Shown here: positions 38,367 through 50,545 of the stretch, one piece after another
Layout of the letters: the number at the start of each line of letters is the position of its first letter
Position numbering within the stretch: position 1 is the stretch's first letter
Origin: Calliopsis andreniformis
Taxonomy: Eukaryota; Arthropoda; Insecta; Hymenoptera; Andrenidae
Reading direction: 5' to 3'
Length of the DNA stretch: 64,000 nucleotides
Assembly (NCBI RefSeq): GCF_051401765.1
Contig: NW_027480423.1
Coordinates: 4,402,001-4,466,000, forward strand
The notes under the pieces: model-generated
What the model was told of the DNA's origin: nothing
Seen by the model: only the letters and a program-made list of their open reading frames with translations
Database searches by the model: none
Made by a program: the position numbers and the translations under genes

Positions 38367-39912
38367 CACTGGTAGCAATTATTTGTTTTATACATGGAAA
38401 AACTGTTCTATTTATTTTGTTTTTTATGCTTCTGGCGTTGACTTCTAAGGCCCTACCTATTCGATCTGGCGGAGCAACACCCTACAGTGAAGCCTAGGTT
38501 GCTCGAAACGTAGAAATGACCATTACCTTCACACTGTTTGCAATAATTCATTTTATACGATGGCAAAGCTGTTGTATTTATATTGTATTTTATGCTTCTG
38601 GCGTTGACTTCTAAGGCCCTATCTCTTCGATTTGGTGGAGCAATGCCTCAGAGTTAAGCCTAGGATGCCCTAAACGTCGAAATGGCCATAACTTTCACAC
38701 TGGTTGCCATTATTCGTTTTATACGATGGAAAAGCTGTTGTATTTATATCTTATTTTATGCTTCTGGCGTTGACTTCTTAGGTCCCAGCTATTCCATCTG
38801 GTAGAACAACGCCCTCTGGTGAAGCCTAGGCTGCCCGGAACGTAGAAATGACCATAACTTTCACACAGGAAGCAATTATACGTTTTATACATGGAAAAGC
38901 TGTCCTATTTATTTTGTATGTTATGCTTCGGGCGCTGACTTCTAAGGCCCTAGCTATTCGATCTGGTGGAGCAACAGCCTAGAGTGAAGCCTAGGTTGCC
39001 CGGAACGTAGAAATGACCATAACTTTCACACTGGTTGCCATTATTCGTATTATACGATGGAAAAGCTGTTGTATTTATATCGTATTTTATGCTTCTGGCA
39101 TTGACTTCTTAGGCCCCAACTATTCCATCTGGTGGAGCAACCCCCTATGGTGAAGCCTAGGTTGCCCGGAACGTAGAAATGACCATAACTTTCACACTGG
39201 AAACAATTATTCGTTTTATACATGGAACAGCTGTTCTATTTATTTTATATTTTATGCTTCGGGCGTTGACCTCTAAGGCCCTAGCTATTCGATCTGGTGG
39301 AGCAACACCCTACAGTGAAGCCTAGGTTGCTCGGAACGTAGAAATGACCATTACCTTCACACTGTTTGCAATAATTCATTTTATACGATGGCAAAGCAGT
39401 TGTATTTATATTGTATTTTATGCTTCTGGCGTTGACTTCTAAGGCCCTATCTCTTCGATTTGGTGGAGCAACGCCTCAGAGTTGAGCCTATGATGCCCGA
39501 AACGTCGAAATGGCCATAACTTTCAAACTGGTTACCATTATTCGTTTTATACGATGGAAAAGCTGTTGTATTTATATCTTATTTTATGCTTCTGGCGTTG
39601 ACTTCTTAGGTCCCAGCTATTCCATCTGGTAGAACAACGCCCTCTGGTGAAGCCTAGGCTGCCCGGAACGTAGAAATGACCATAACTTTCACACAGGAAG
39701 CAATTACTCGTTTTATACATGGAAAAGCTGTCCTATTTATTTTGTATGTTATACTTCGGGCGCTGACTTCTAAGGCCCTAGCTATTCGATCTGGTGGAGC
39801 AACATCCTAGAGTGAAGCCTAGGTTGCCCGGAACGTAGAAATGACCATAACTTTCACACTGGTTGCCATTATTCGTATTATACGACGGAAAAGCTGTTGT
39901 ATTTATATCGTA
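37097..39912 (+). repeat. Tandem 17-monomer higher-order repeat, unit 1 (2,816 bp)
   Basis: Seventeen monomers are repeated immediately downstream with the same order of variants. Checked marks with the constant 2,816-bp step are TGGTGGAGCAATGCC at 37141/39957, GGTAGCAATTATTTG near 38381/41197, ATTGACTTCTTAGGCCCCAAC near 39101/41917 (broken up here as ATTGACTTC then TTAGGCCCCAAC), and TATACGACGG near 39881/42697. I noticed only a handful of differences, for example GTCGAAATG against GTAGAAATG (37518), GATCCGGTGG against GATCTGGTGG (38136) and CCCTAAACG against CCCGAAACG (38673). Identity is above 99%, the highest over this length in the window. Confidence 0.93.
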
Positions 39913-42728
39913 TTTTATGCTTCTGGCGTTGACTTCTAAGGCCCTATCTCTTCGATTTGGTGGAGCAATGCCTCAGAGTTAAGCCTAGGATGCCCGAAAC
40001 GTCGAAATGGTCATTACTTTCGCACTGGTTGCAATTAGTCATGCTATACGATGGAAAATCAGTTGCATGTTTATTGAATTTTATGCTTCTGGCGTTGACT
40101 TCTAAGGCCGTCGCTTTTAGCTGTGGTGGAGCAACGCCCTAGAGTGACGCCTAGGTTGCCCGGCACGTAGAAATGACCATTACTTTCACAATGTTTGCAA
40201 TTATTCATTTTATACGATGGCAAACTGTTGTACTTATATTGCATTTTATTCTTCTGGCGTTGACTCCTTAGGCCCTAACTATTCGATCTGGTGGAACAAC
40301 GCCCTATAGTGAAGCCTATGTTACCAGGAACGTAGAAATGACCATTACTTTCACACTGTTTGCAAATATACATTATATGCGATGGAAAGGCTGTTGTATA
40401 TATATTGTATTTTATGGTTCCGGCGTTGAATTCTTAGGCCCTAACTATTCCATCTGGTGGAACAACGCCCTAAGGTGAAGCCTATGTTGCCTGGAACGTA
40501 GAAATGACCAACTCTTTCACACTGGTAGCAATTATTCGTTTTATACATGGAAAAGCTGTTATATATATATTGCATTTTATGCTTCTGGCATTGAATTCTA
40601 AGTCCCTAGCTATTCGATCTGGTGGAGCAACGCCCTAGAGTGAAGCCTAGGTTTCCCGGAACGTAGAAATGACCATTGCTTTCACAATGTATGCAATTAT
40701 TCATTTTATTCGGTGGAAAAGCTGTTGTACTTACATTGTATTTTATTCTTGTGGCGTTGAATTCTAAGTCCCTAGCTATTCGATCTGGTGGAGCAACGCC
40801 CTAGACTGAAATCTGGATTACCCGGAACGTAGAAATGACCTGTACTTTCACACTGTTTGCAGTTATTCCTGTCATACGATGGAACAGCTGTTGCAAATTT
40901 ATTGTATTTTATGCTTCTGGCGTAGACTTCTTAGGCCCTAACTATCCGATCTGGTGGAGCATCGTCCTAGAGTGAAGCCTTGGCTGCCCGGAACGTAGAA
41001 ATGACCATAACTTTCACACTGGTTACCATTATGCGTTTTATACGATGGAAAAGCTGTTCTATTTATATCTTATTTTATGCTTCTGGCGTTGACTTCTTAG
41101 GTCCCAGCTATTCCATCTGGTAGAACAACGCCCTCTGGTGAAGCCTAGGTTGCCCGGAACGTAGAAATGACCATAACTTTCACACTGGTAGCAATTATTT
41201 GTTTTATACATGGAAAAACTGTTCTATTTATTTTGTTTTTTATGCTTCTGGCGTTGACTTCTAAGGCCCTACCTATTCGATCTGGCGGAGCAACACCCTA
41301 CAGTGAAGCCTAGGTTGCTCGAAACGTAGAAATGACCATTACCTTCACACTGTTTGCAATAATTCATTTTATACGATGGCAAAGCTGTTGTATTTATATT
41401 GTATTTTATGCTTCTGGCGTTGACTTCTAAGGCCCTATCTCTTCGATTTGGTGGAGCAATGCCTCAGAGTTAAGCCTAGGATGCCCGAAACGTCGAAATG
41501 GCCATAACTTTCACACTGGTTGCCATTATTCGTTTTATACGATGGAAAAGCTGTTGTATTTATATCTTATTTTATGCTTCTGGCGTTGACTTCTTAGGTC
41601 CCAGCTATTCCATCTGGTAGAACAACGCCCTCTGGTGAAGCCTAGGCTGCCCGGAACGTAGAAATGACCATAACTTTCACACAGGAAGCAATTATACGTT
41701 TTATACATGGAAAAGCTGTCCTATTTATTTTGTATGTTATGCTTCGGGCGCTGACTTCTAAGGCCCTAGCTATTCGATCTGGTGGAGCAACAGCCTAGAG
41801 TGAAGCCTAGGTTGCCCGGAACGTAGAAATGACCATAACTTTCACACTGGTTGCCATTATTCGTATTATACGATGGAAAAGCTGTTGTATTTATATCGTA
41901 TTTTATGCTTCTGGCATTGACTTCTTAGGCCCCAACTATTCCATCTGGTGGAGCAACCCCCTATGGTGAAGCCTAGGTTGCCCGGAACGTAGAAATGACC
42001 ATAACTTTCACACTGGAAACAATTATTCGTTTTATACATGGAACAGCTGTTCTATTTATTTTATATTTTATGCTTCGGGCGTTGACCTCTAAGGCCCTAG
42101 CTATTCGATCTGGTGGAGCAACACCCTACAGTGAAGCCTAGGTTGCTCGGAACGTAGAAATGACCATTACCTTCACACTGTTTGCAATAATTCATTTTAT
42201 ACGATGGCAAAGCAGTTGTATTTATATTGTATTTTATGCTTCTGGCGTTGACTTCTAAGGCCCTATCTCTTCGATTTGGTGGAGCAACGCCTCAGAGTTG
42301 AGCCTATGATGCCCGAAACGTCGAAATGGCCATAACTTTCAAACTGGTTACCATTATTCGTTTTATACGATGGAAAAGCTGTTGTATTTATATCTTATTT
42401 TATGCTTCTGGCGTTGACTTCTTAGGTCCCAGCTATTCCATCTGGTAGAACAACGCCCTCTGGTGAAGCCTAGGCTGCCCGGAACGTAGAAATGACCATA
42501 ACTTTCACACAGGAAGCAATTACTCGTTTTATACATGGAAAAGCTGTCCTATTTATTTTGTATGTTATACTTCGGGCGCTGACTTCTAAGGCCCTAGCTA
42601 TTCGATCTGGTGGAGCAACATCCTAGAGTGAAGCCTAGGTTGCCCGGAACGTAGAAATGACCATAACTTTCACACTGGTTGCCATTATTCGTATTATACG
42701 ACGGAAAAGCTGTTGTATTTATATCGTA
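39913..42728 (+). repeat. Tandem 17-monomer higher-order repeat, unit 2
   Basis: This is the exact partner of 37097-39912, ending where the sequence reads GACTTCTTAGG (about 42750) instead of the unit start GACTTCTAAGGCCCTATC. Within the unit is an internal 5-mer step: the GGTCCCAGCTATTCC / CACACAGGAAGC monomer pair recurs about 830 bp apart (near 38780 and 39608 in unit 1, 41596 and 42424 in unit 2). After 42750 the array continues with shuffled versions of the same monomers to about 43.6 kb. Confidence 0.93.
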
Positions 42729-43639
42729 TTTTATGCTTCTGGCGTTGACTTCTTAGGCCCCAACTATTCCATCTGGTGGAGCAAGCCCCTATGGTGAAGC
42801 CTAGGTTGCCCGGAACGTAGAAATGACCTTAACTTTCACACTGGAAACAATTATTCGTTTTATACATGGAACAGCTGTTCTATTTATTTTATAGTTTATG
42901 CTTCGGGCGTTGACCTCTAAGGCCCTAGCTATTCGATCTGGTGGAGCAACGCCCTAGAGTGAAGCCTAGGTTGCCCGGAACGTAGAAATGACCATTGCTT
43001 TCACAATGTATGCAATTATTCATTTTATTCGGTGGAAAAACTGTTGTACTTAGATTGTATTTTATTCTTCTGGCGTTGAATTCTAAGTCCCTAGCTATTC
43101 GATCTGGTGGAGCAACGCCCTAGAGTGAAACCTGGATTACCCGGAACGTAGAAATGACCTGTACTTTCACACTGTTTGCAATTATTCCTGTTAAACAATG
43201 GAACAACTGTTGCATCTTTATTGTATTTTATGCTTCTGGCGTTGACTTCTTAGGCTCTAACTATTTGATCTGGTGGAGCATCGTCCTAGAGTGAAGCCTT
43301 GGGTGCCCAGAACGTAGAAATGACCATAACTTTCACACTGGATACCATTATTCGTTTTATACGATGGAAAATCTGTTGTATTTATATCTTATTTTATGCT
43401 TCTGGTGTTGACTTCTTAGGTGCCAGCTATTCCATCTGGTAGAGCAACGCCCTCTGGTGAAGCCTAGGTTGCCCGGAACGTAGAAATGACCATAACTTTC
43501 ACACAGGAAGCAATTATTCGTTTTATACATGGAAAAGCTGTCCTATTTATTTTGTATTTTATGCTTCGGGCGCTGACTTCTAAGGCCCTAGCTATTCGAT
43601 GTGGTGGAGCCACAGCCCAGAGTGAAGGCTAGGTTGCCC

Positions 43640-43875
43640 GGAACGTAGAAATGACCATAACTTTCACACTGGTAGCAATTATTCGTTTTATACGATGGAA
43701 AAGCTGTAGTATTTATATCGTATTTTATGCTTCTGGCGTTGACTTCTTAGGCCGTAACTATTCCATCTGGTCGAACAAAGCCCTGTAGTGAAGCCTAGGT
43801 TGACCGGAACGTAGAAATGACCATAACTTTCACACTGGTAGCAATTATTCGTTTTATACATGGAAAAACTGTTAT
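43640..43875 (+). repeat. Block with 10-monomer offset, copy 1
   Basis: This matches 45299-45534 at 1,659 bp, sharing AAGCTGTAGTATTTATATCG, ACAAAGCCCTG or ACAAAGTCCTG, GGTTGACCGGAACG and TATACATGGAAAAAC. The second copy lies inside the four-monomer segment that distinguishes the two copies of block D. Confidence 0.78.
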
Positions 43876-44472
43876 ATTTATATTGCATTTTATGCTTCTG
43901 GCGTTCACTTCTTAGGCCCTAACTATTCGATCTGGTGGAACAACGCCCTAGAGTGAAGCCTGCGATGCCCGGAACGTAGAAATGATCATTACCTTCACGC
44001 TTGTTGCAATTATTCCTGTTACACGATGAAAAAACTGTTGTATTTTTATTGCATTTTTTGCTTCAGGCGTTGACTTCTAAGGCCGTAGCTATTCGATGTG
44101 GTGGAGCAACGCCCTAGAGTGACGCCTTGGTTGCCCGGCACGTAGAAATGACTATTACTTTCACAATGTTTGCAATTATTCATTTTATACGATGGTAAAC
44201 TGTTGTACTTAGATTGTATTTTATTCTTCTGGCGTTGAATTCTAAGTCCCTAGCTATTCGATCTGGTGGAGCAACGCCCTAGAGAGAAACCTGGATTACC
44301 CGGAAGGTAGAAATGACCTGTACTTTCACACTGTTTGCAGTTGTTCCTGTTATACGATGGAACAACTGTTGCATCTTTATTGTATTTTATGCTTCTGGCG
44401 TTGACTTCTTAGGCCCTAACTATTCGATCTCTTTGGAGCATCGTCCTAGAATGAAGCCTAGGTTGCCCGGAA

Positions 44473-44971
44473 CGTAGAAATGACCATAACTTTCAAACTG
44501 GTTGCAGTTAATCCTGTTATACGATGGAAAAACTGTTGTATTTTTATTGCCTTTTATGCTTCGGGCGTTGACTTCTAAGGCCCTAACTATTCAATCTGTT
44601 GGAGCAACGCCCAAGGATGAAGCCTAGGTTGCCCGGAAAGTAGAAATGACGTTAACTTTCATAGTGGTTGCAATTATTCGTTTTATACGATGGAAAAACT
44701 GTTGTATTTATATTGTATTTTATGCATCTGGCGTTGACTTCTAAGGCACTAACTATTCGATCTAGTGGATCAACGCCCCAGAGTGAAGCCTAGGTTGCCC
44801 GGTACGTAGAAATGACCATCACTCTCAAACTGGTTGCAATTATTCCTGTTATATGATGGAAAAACTGTTGTATTTTTATTGCATTTTATGCTTCGGGCAT
44901 TGACTTCTAAGGCCCTAACTATTCAATCTGTTGGAGCAATGCCCTAGGGTGAAGCCTAGGTTGCCCGGAAA
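44473..44971 (+). repeat. Three-monomer block, distant twin of 30720-31218
   Basis: This segment has the same order of variant monomers as the 30.7-kb block. The AATTAATCCTG monomer also occurs at about 46500 and 51475 inside duplicated block D, linking three regions of the array. Confidence 0.8.
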
Positions 44972-47555
44972 ATATAAATGACCATAAGTTTCATACTGGT
45001 TGCAATTATTCGTTTTATACGATGGAAAAACTGTTGTATTTATATTGTATTTTATGCTCCTGGCGTTCACTTCTTAGGCCCGAACTATTCGATCTGGTGG
45101 AACAACGGCCGAGGGTGAAACCTAGGTTGCCCGGAACGTAGAAATGACCATAACTTTTGCACTGGTAGCAATTATTCGTTTTATACAATGGAAAAACTGT
45201 TCTATTTATTTTGTATTTAATGCTTCGGGCGTTGGTTTCTAAGGCCCAAACTGTTTGATCTGGTGGGGCAACGCCCTAGAGTGAAGCCTAGGTTGCCCGG
45301 AACGTAGAAATGACCATAACTTTCACACTGGTAGCAATTATTCGTTTTATACGATGGAAAAGCTGTAGTATTTATATCGTATTTTATGCTTCTGGCGTTG
45401 ACTTCTTATGCCCTAACTATTCCATCTGGTGGAACAAAGTCCTGTGGTTTAGCCTAGGTTGACCGGAACGTAGAAATGACCATAACTTTCACACTGGTAG
45501 CAATTATTCGTTTTATACATGGAAAAACTGTTCTATTTATTTTGTTTTTTATGCTTCTGGCGTTGACTTCTAAGGCCCTACCTATTCGATCTGGCGGAGC
45601 AACACCCTACAGTGAAGCCTAGGTTGCTCGGAACGTAGAAATGACCATTACCTTCACACTGTTTGCAATAATTCATTTTATTCGATGGCAAAGCTGTTGT
45701 ATTTATGTTGTATTTTATGCTTCTGGCGTTGACTTCTAAGGCCCTATCTCTTCGATTTGGTGGAGCAACGCCTCAGAGTTAAGCCTAGGATGCCCGAAAC
45801 GTCGAAATGGTCATTACTTTCGCACTGGTTGCAATTAGTCATGCTATACGATGGAAAATCAGTTGCATATTTATTGTATTTTATGCTTCTGGCGTTGACT
45901 TCTAAGGCCGTAGCTTTTAGCTGTGGTGGAGCAACGCCCTAGAGTGAAGCCTAGGTTGCCCGGAACGTAGAAGTGACCATAACTTTCACACTGGTTGCTA
46001 TTATTCGTTTTATACGATGGAAAAACTGTTATATTTATATTGTATTTTATGCTTCTGTCGTTGACTTCTGAGGCCGTAGCTATTCGGTGTGGTGGAACAA
46101 CGCCCTAGGGTGAATCCTAGGTTGCCCGGAACGTAGAAATGACCATAACTTTCACACTGGTTGCAATTATTCGTTTTATACGATGGATAAGCTGTTGTAT
46201 TTATATCGTATTTTATGCTTCTGGCGTTGACCTCTTAGGCCATAGCTATTCCATCTGGTGGAACAAGGCCCTAGGGTAAAGCGTAGGTTGCCCGGAAAGT
46301 AGAAATGACCATAACTTTCACACTGGTAGCAATTATTCGTTTTATACGATGGAAAAACTGTTCCATTTATTTTGTATTTTATGCTTCGGGCGTTGACTTC
46401 TAAGACCCTAACTATTCGATTTGGTGGAGCAACGACCTAGAGTGAAGCCTAAGTTGCCCGGAACGTCGAAATGACCATCACTTTCAAACTGGTTGCAATT
46501 AATCCTGTTATACGATGGAAAAACTGTTGTATTTTTGTTGCCTTTTATGCTTCGGGCGTTGACTTCTAAGGCCCTAACTATTCAATCTGTTGGAGCAACG
46601 CCCTAGGGTGAATCCTAGGTTGCCCGGAACGTAGAAAAGACCATAACTTTTACACTGGTAGCAATTATTCGTTTTATACGATGGAAAAACTGTTATATTT
46701 ATATTGTATTTTATGCTTCTGGCGTTGACTTCTTAGGTCCTAACTATTCCATCTGGTGGAACAACACCCTAGAGTGAAGCCTAGGATGCCTGGAACGTAG
46801 AAATGACCATCACTTTCACACGGGTTGCAATTATTCCTGTTATAGGATGGAAAGACTGTTGTATTTTTATTGTATTTTATGCTTCACGCGTTGACTTCTG
46901 AGGCCGTAGCTATTCGATGTGGTGGATGAACGCCATAGAGTGAAGCCTAGGTTGCCCGGAACGTAGAAATGTCCATATCCTTCACACTGTTTGCAATTAT
47001 TCATTTTATACGATGGTAATGCTGTTGTATATTTTTTGCATTTTATGCTTCGGGCATTGACTTCTAAGGACCTACCTATTCAATCTGTTGGAGCAACGCC
47101 CTTGGGTGAAGCCTAGGTTGCCCGGAACGTTGAAATGACCATAACTTTCACACTGGTTGAATTATTCGTTTTATACGATGGAAAAGCTGTTGTATTTATA
47201 TCGTATTTTATGCTTCTGGCGTTGACTTCTTAGGCCCTAACTATTCCATCTGGTGGAACAACGCCCTAGGGTGAAGCGTAGGTTGCCCGGAAAGTAGAAA
47301 TGACCATAACTTTCACACTGGTAGCAATTATTCGTTTTATACGATGGAAAACTGTTCTGTTTATTTTGTATTTTATGCTTCGGGCGTTGACTTCTAAGGC
47401 CCTAACTATTCGATCAGGAGGAGCAACGCCCTAGAGTGAAGCCTAGGTTGCCCGGTACGTAGAAATGACCATCACTTTCAAACTGGTTGCAATTATTCGT
47501 CTTATACGATGGAAAAGCTGTTGTATTTATATCGTATTTTATGCTTCTGGCGTTG
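44905..47555 (+). repeat. Duplicated satellite block D, copy 1 (about 16 monomers)
   Basis: The partner is 50546-52533. On the left the offset is 5,641 bp (34 monomers; AAATATAAATG at 44970 and 50611). From 45936 on it is 4,978 bp (30 monomers; TATTCGGTGT at 46081 and 51059). The four extra monomers here are 45276-45935. Shared private changes include the lost base in GGTTGAATTATTCG (47157 and 52134), CGATGGATAAGC, ACAAGGCCCTAGGG, GGTAATGCTGTTG, ATCAGGAGGAGC and CCTTGGGTGAAGCC. Confidence 0.9.
45276..45935 (+). repeat. Four-monomer segment present in block D copy 1 only
   Basis: These roughly 660 bp have no counterpart in copy 2 (between about 50910 and 50913). Their content comes from the 35-44 kb lineage: the left part matches 43640-43875 and the right part matches the CTATCTCTTCGATTTGG / TTAGTCATGCTATAC / CTTTTAGCTGTGG monomers of the 10-mer and 17-mer. 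Either the segment was inserted here after the duplication, or copy 2 lost it. Confidence 0.82.
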
Positions 47556-50545
47556 ACTTCTTAGGCCCTAACTATTCCATCTGGTGGAACAACGCCATAG
47601 GGTGAAGCCTAGGTTGCCCGGAAAGTAGAAATAACCTTAACTTTCACACTGGTAGCAATTATTCGTTTTATACGATGGAAAAACTGTTCTATTTATTTTA
47701 TATTTTATGCTTCGGGCGTTGACTTCTAAGACCCTAACTATTCGATCTGGTGGAGCAACGCCCTAGAGTGAAGCCTAGGTTGCCCGGTACGAAGAAATGA
47801 CCATCACTTTCATACTGGTTGCAATTATTCGTTTTATATGATGGAAAAACTGTTGTATTTATATTGTATTTTATGCTTCTGGCGTTCACTTCTTAGGCCC
47901 TAACTATTCGATCTGGTGGATGAACGCCCTAGGGTGAAGCCTAGGTTGTCCGGAACGTAGAAATGACCATAACTTTTACACTGGTAGCAATTATTCGTTT
48001 TATACAATGGAAAAACGGTTCTATTTATTTTGCATTTTATGCTTCGGGCGTTGACTTCTAAGGCCCTAACTGATTGATCTGGAGGAGCAACGCCCTAGTG
48101 GGAAGCCCAGATTGCCCGGAACGTTGAAATGTCCAAAACTTTCACTCTGGTTGCTAATATTCGTTTTATACGATGGAAAAACTGTTATATTTATATTGCA
48201 TTTTATTCTTATGGCGTTGAATTCTAAGTCCCTAGCCATCTGATCTGGTGGAGCAACGCCCTAGAGTGAAACCTAGGTTACCCGGAACGTAGAAATGACC
48301 AGTACTTTCACACTGTTTGCAGTTATTCCTGTCATACGATAGAAAAACTGTTGCATCTTTATTGTATTTTATGCTTCTGGCGTTGACCTCTAAGGCCCTA
48401 ACTATTCGATCAGGTGGAGCAACGCCCTCGAGTGAAGACTAGGTTGCTCGAAATGTAGAAATGACCATAACTTTCACACTGGTTGCAATTATTCATTTTA
48501 TACGATGGAAAAACTGTTGGACTTATATTGTATTTTATTCTTATGGCGTTGAATTCTAATTCCCTAGCTATTCGATCTGGTGGAGCAACGCCCTAGAGTG
48601 ACACCTAGGTTACCCGGAACGTAGAAATGACCATTCATTTCACACTGGTAGGAATTATTCGTTTTATACGATGGAAAAACTGTTTTATTTATTTTGTATT
48701 TTATGCTTCGGGCGTTGACTTCTAAGGCCCTAACTTTTCGATCTGGTGGGACAACGGCCTAGAGTGAAGCCTAGGTTGCCCGAGACGTAGAAATGACCAT
48801 AACTTTTACACTGGTTGCTATTATTCGTTTTATACGATGGAAAAGCTGTTATATTTATATTGTATTTTATGCTTCTGGCGTTGACTTCTTAGGCCCTAAC
48901 TATTCGATCTGGTGGAACAACACCCTAGAGTGAAGCCTAGGTTGCCTGGAACGTAGAAATGACCATCACTGTCACACGGGTTGCAATTATTCCTGTTATA
49001 GGATGGAAAGACTGTTGTATTTTTATTGTATTTTATACTTCAGGCGTTGACTTCTCTGGCCGTAGCTATTCGATGTGGTGGTAGAACGCCATAGTGTGAA
49101 GCCTAGGTTGCCCGGAAAGTAGAAATGACCATAAGTTTCATACTGGTTGCAATTATTCGTTTTATACGATGGAAAAACTGTTGTATTTATATTGTATTTT
49201 ATGCTTCTGGCGTTGAGTTCTTAGGCCGTAACTATTCCATCTGGTGGAACAACGCACTAGGGTAAAGCGTAGGTTGCCCGGAAAGTAGAAATGACCATAA
49301 CTTTCACACAGGTAGCAATTATTCGTTTTATACGATGGAAAAACTGTACCATTTATTTTGTATTTTATGCTTCGGGCGTTGACTTCTAAGACCCTAACTA
49401 TTCGATCTGGTGGAGCAACGCCCTAGAGTGAAGCCTAGGTTGCGCGGAACGTAGAAATGACCATAACTTTCACACTGGTAGCAATTATACGTTTTATACG
49501 ATGGACAAACTGTTTTATTTATTTTGAATTTTATGCTTCGGGCGTCGACATCTAAGGCCCTAACTATACGATCTGGTGGAGCAACGCCCTAGAGTGAAGC
49601 CTACGTTGCCCGGAACGTAGAAATGTCCATAACTTTCACACTGGTTGCTATCATTCGTTTTATTTGATGGAAAAACTGTTGTATTTATATTGTATTTTAT
49701 GCTTCTGGCGTTCACATCTTAGGCCCTAACTGTTTGATCTGGTGGAACAACGGCCTAGGGTGAAGCCTAGGTTGCCCGGAACGTGGAAAAGACCATAACT
49801 TTTACACTGGTAGCATTTATTCGTTTTATACAATGGAAAAACCGTTCTATTTATTTTGTATTTTATGCTTCGGGCGTTGACATCTAAGGCCCTAACTATA
49901 CGATCTGGTGGAGCAACGCCCTAGAGTGAAGCCTACGTTGCCCGGAACGTAGAGATGACCATAACTTTCAAACTGGTTGCTATCATTCGTTTTAAGTGAT
50001 GGAAAAGCTGTTGTATTTATACTGTATTTTATGCTTCTGGCGTTCACTTCTTAGGCCCTAACTGTTCGATCTGGTGGAACATCGGGCTAGGGTGAAGCCT
50101 AGGTTGCCCGAGACGTAGAAATGACCATAACTTTTACACTGGTAGCAATTATACGTTTTATACAATGGAAAAACTGTTCTATTTATTTTGTATTTAATGC
50201 TTCGGGCGTTGACTTCTAAGGCCCTAACTGTTTGATCTGGTGGAGCAACGCCCTAGTGTGAAGCCCAGATTGCCCGGAACGTTGAAATGACCATAACTTT
50301 CACTCTGGTTGCTAATATTCGTTTTATACGATGGAAAAACTGTTATATTTATATTGCATTTTATTCTTATGGCGTTGAATTCTAAGTCCCTAGCTATTCG
50401 ATCTGGTGGAGCAACGCCCTAGAGTGAATCCTAGGTTACCCGGAACGTAGAAATGACCAGTACTTTCACACTGTTTGCAGTTATTCCTGTTATACGATGG
50501 AAAAACTGTTGCATCTTTATTGTATTTTATGCTTCTGGCGTTGAC
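47556..50545 (+). repeat. Mosaic satellite interval between the D copies
   Basis: About 18 monomers, all of known lineages in mixed order. They include a GCTAATATTCG monomer preceded by GCCCAGATTGCCC (48100, again at 50265, and near 22905, 28880 and 33360), the TTATAGGATGG cassette (about 48990), a GAATTCTAATTCCC monomer (about 48550), and two adjacent pairs of AAGGCCCTAACTATACG / CTACGTTGCCC monomers near 49555 and 49890. No unique sequence or gene is present. Confidence 0.8.

Larger units (their letters stand above)
19310..45530 (+). repeat. Monomer lineage with a 1-bp deletion (TATACATGG)
   Basis: The conserved TATACGATGG becomes TATACATGG (one base lost) in about 23 monomers. They first appear near 19.3, 19.65 and 21.3 kb, then at 32.09 and 34.25 kb, and become dense from 35.4 to 45.5 kb (for example near 36.07, 36.73, 37.07, 37.72, 38.39, 38.89, 39.22, 39.72, 40.54, 41.21, 41.71, 42.04, 42.53, 42.86, 43.53, 43.86 and 45.52 kb). 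Upstream they usually have GGTAGCAATTATTCG or GGAAGCAATTATTCG and downstream CTGTTCTATTTATTTTG. The deletion is a convenient marker for the domain amplified by the 10-mer and 17-mer duplications. Confidence 0.82.

Noticed and set aside
35485..45942. A conserved 61-codon frame found at 35485, 37141, 39957 and 45757
   Set aside because: Its conservation is explained by recent 10-mer and 17-mer DNA duplication of the same monomers. Non-coding flanks are equally conserved, so there is no evidence of selection on a protein.
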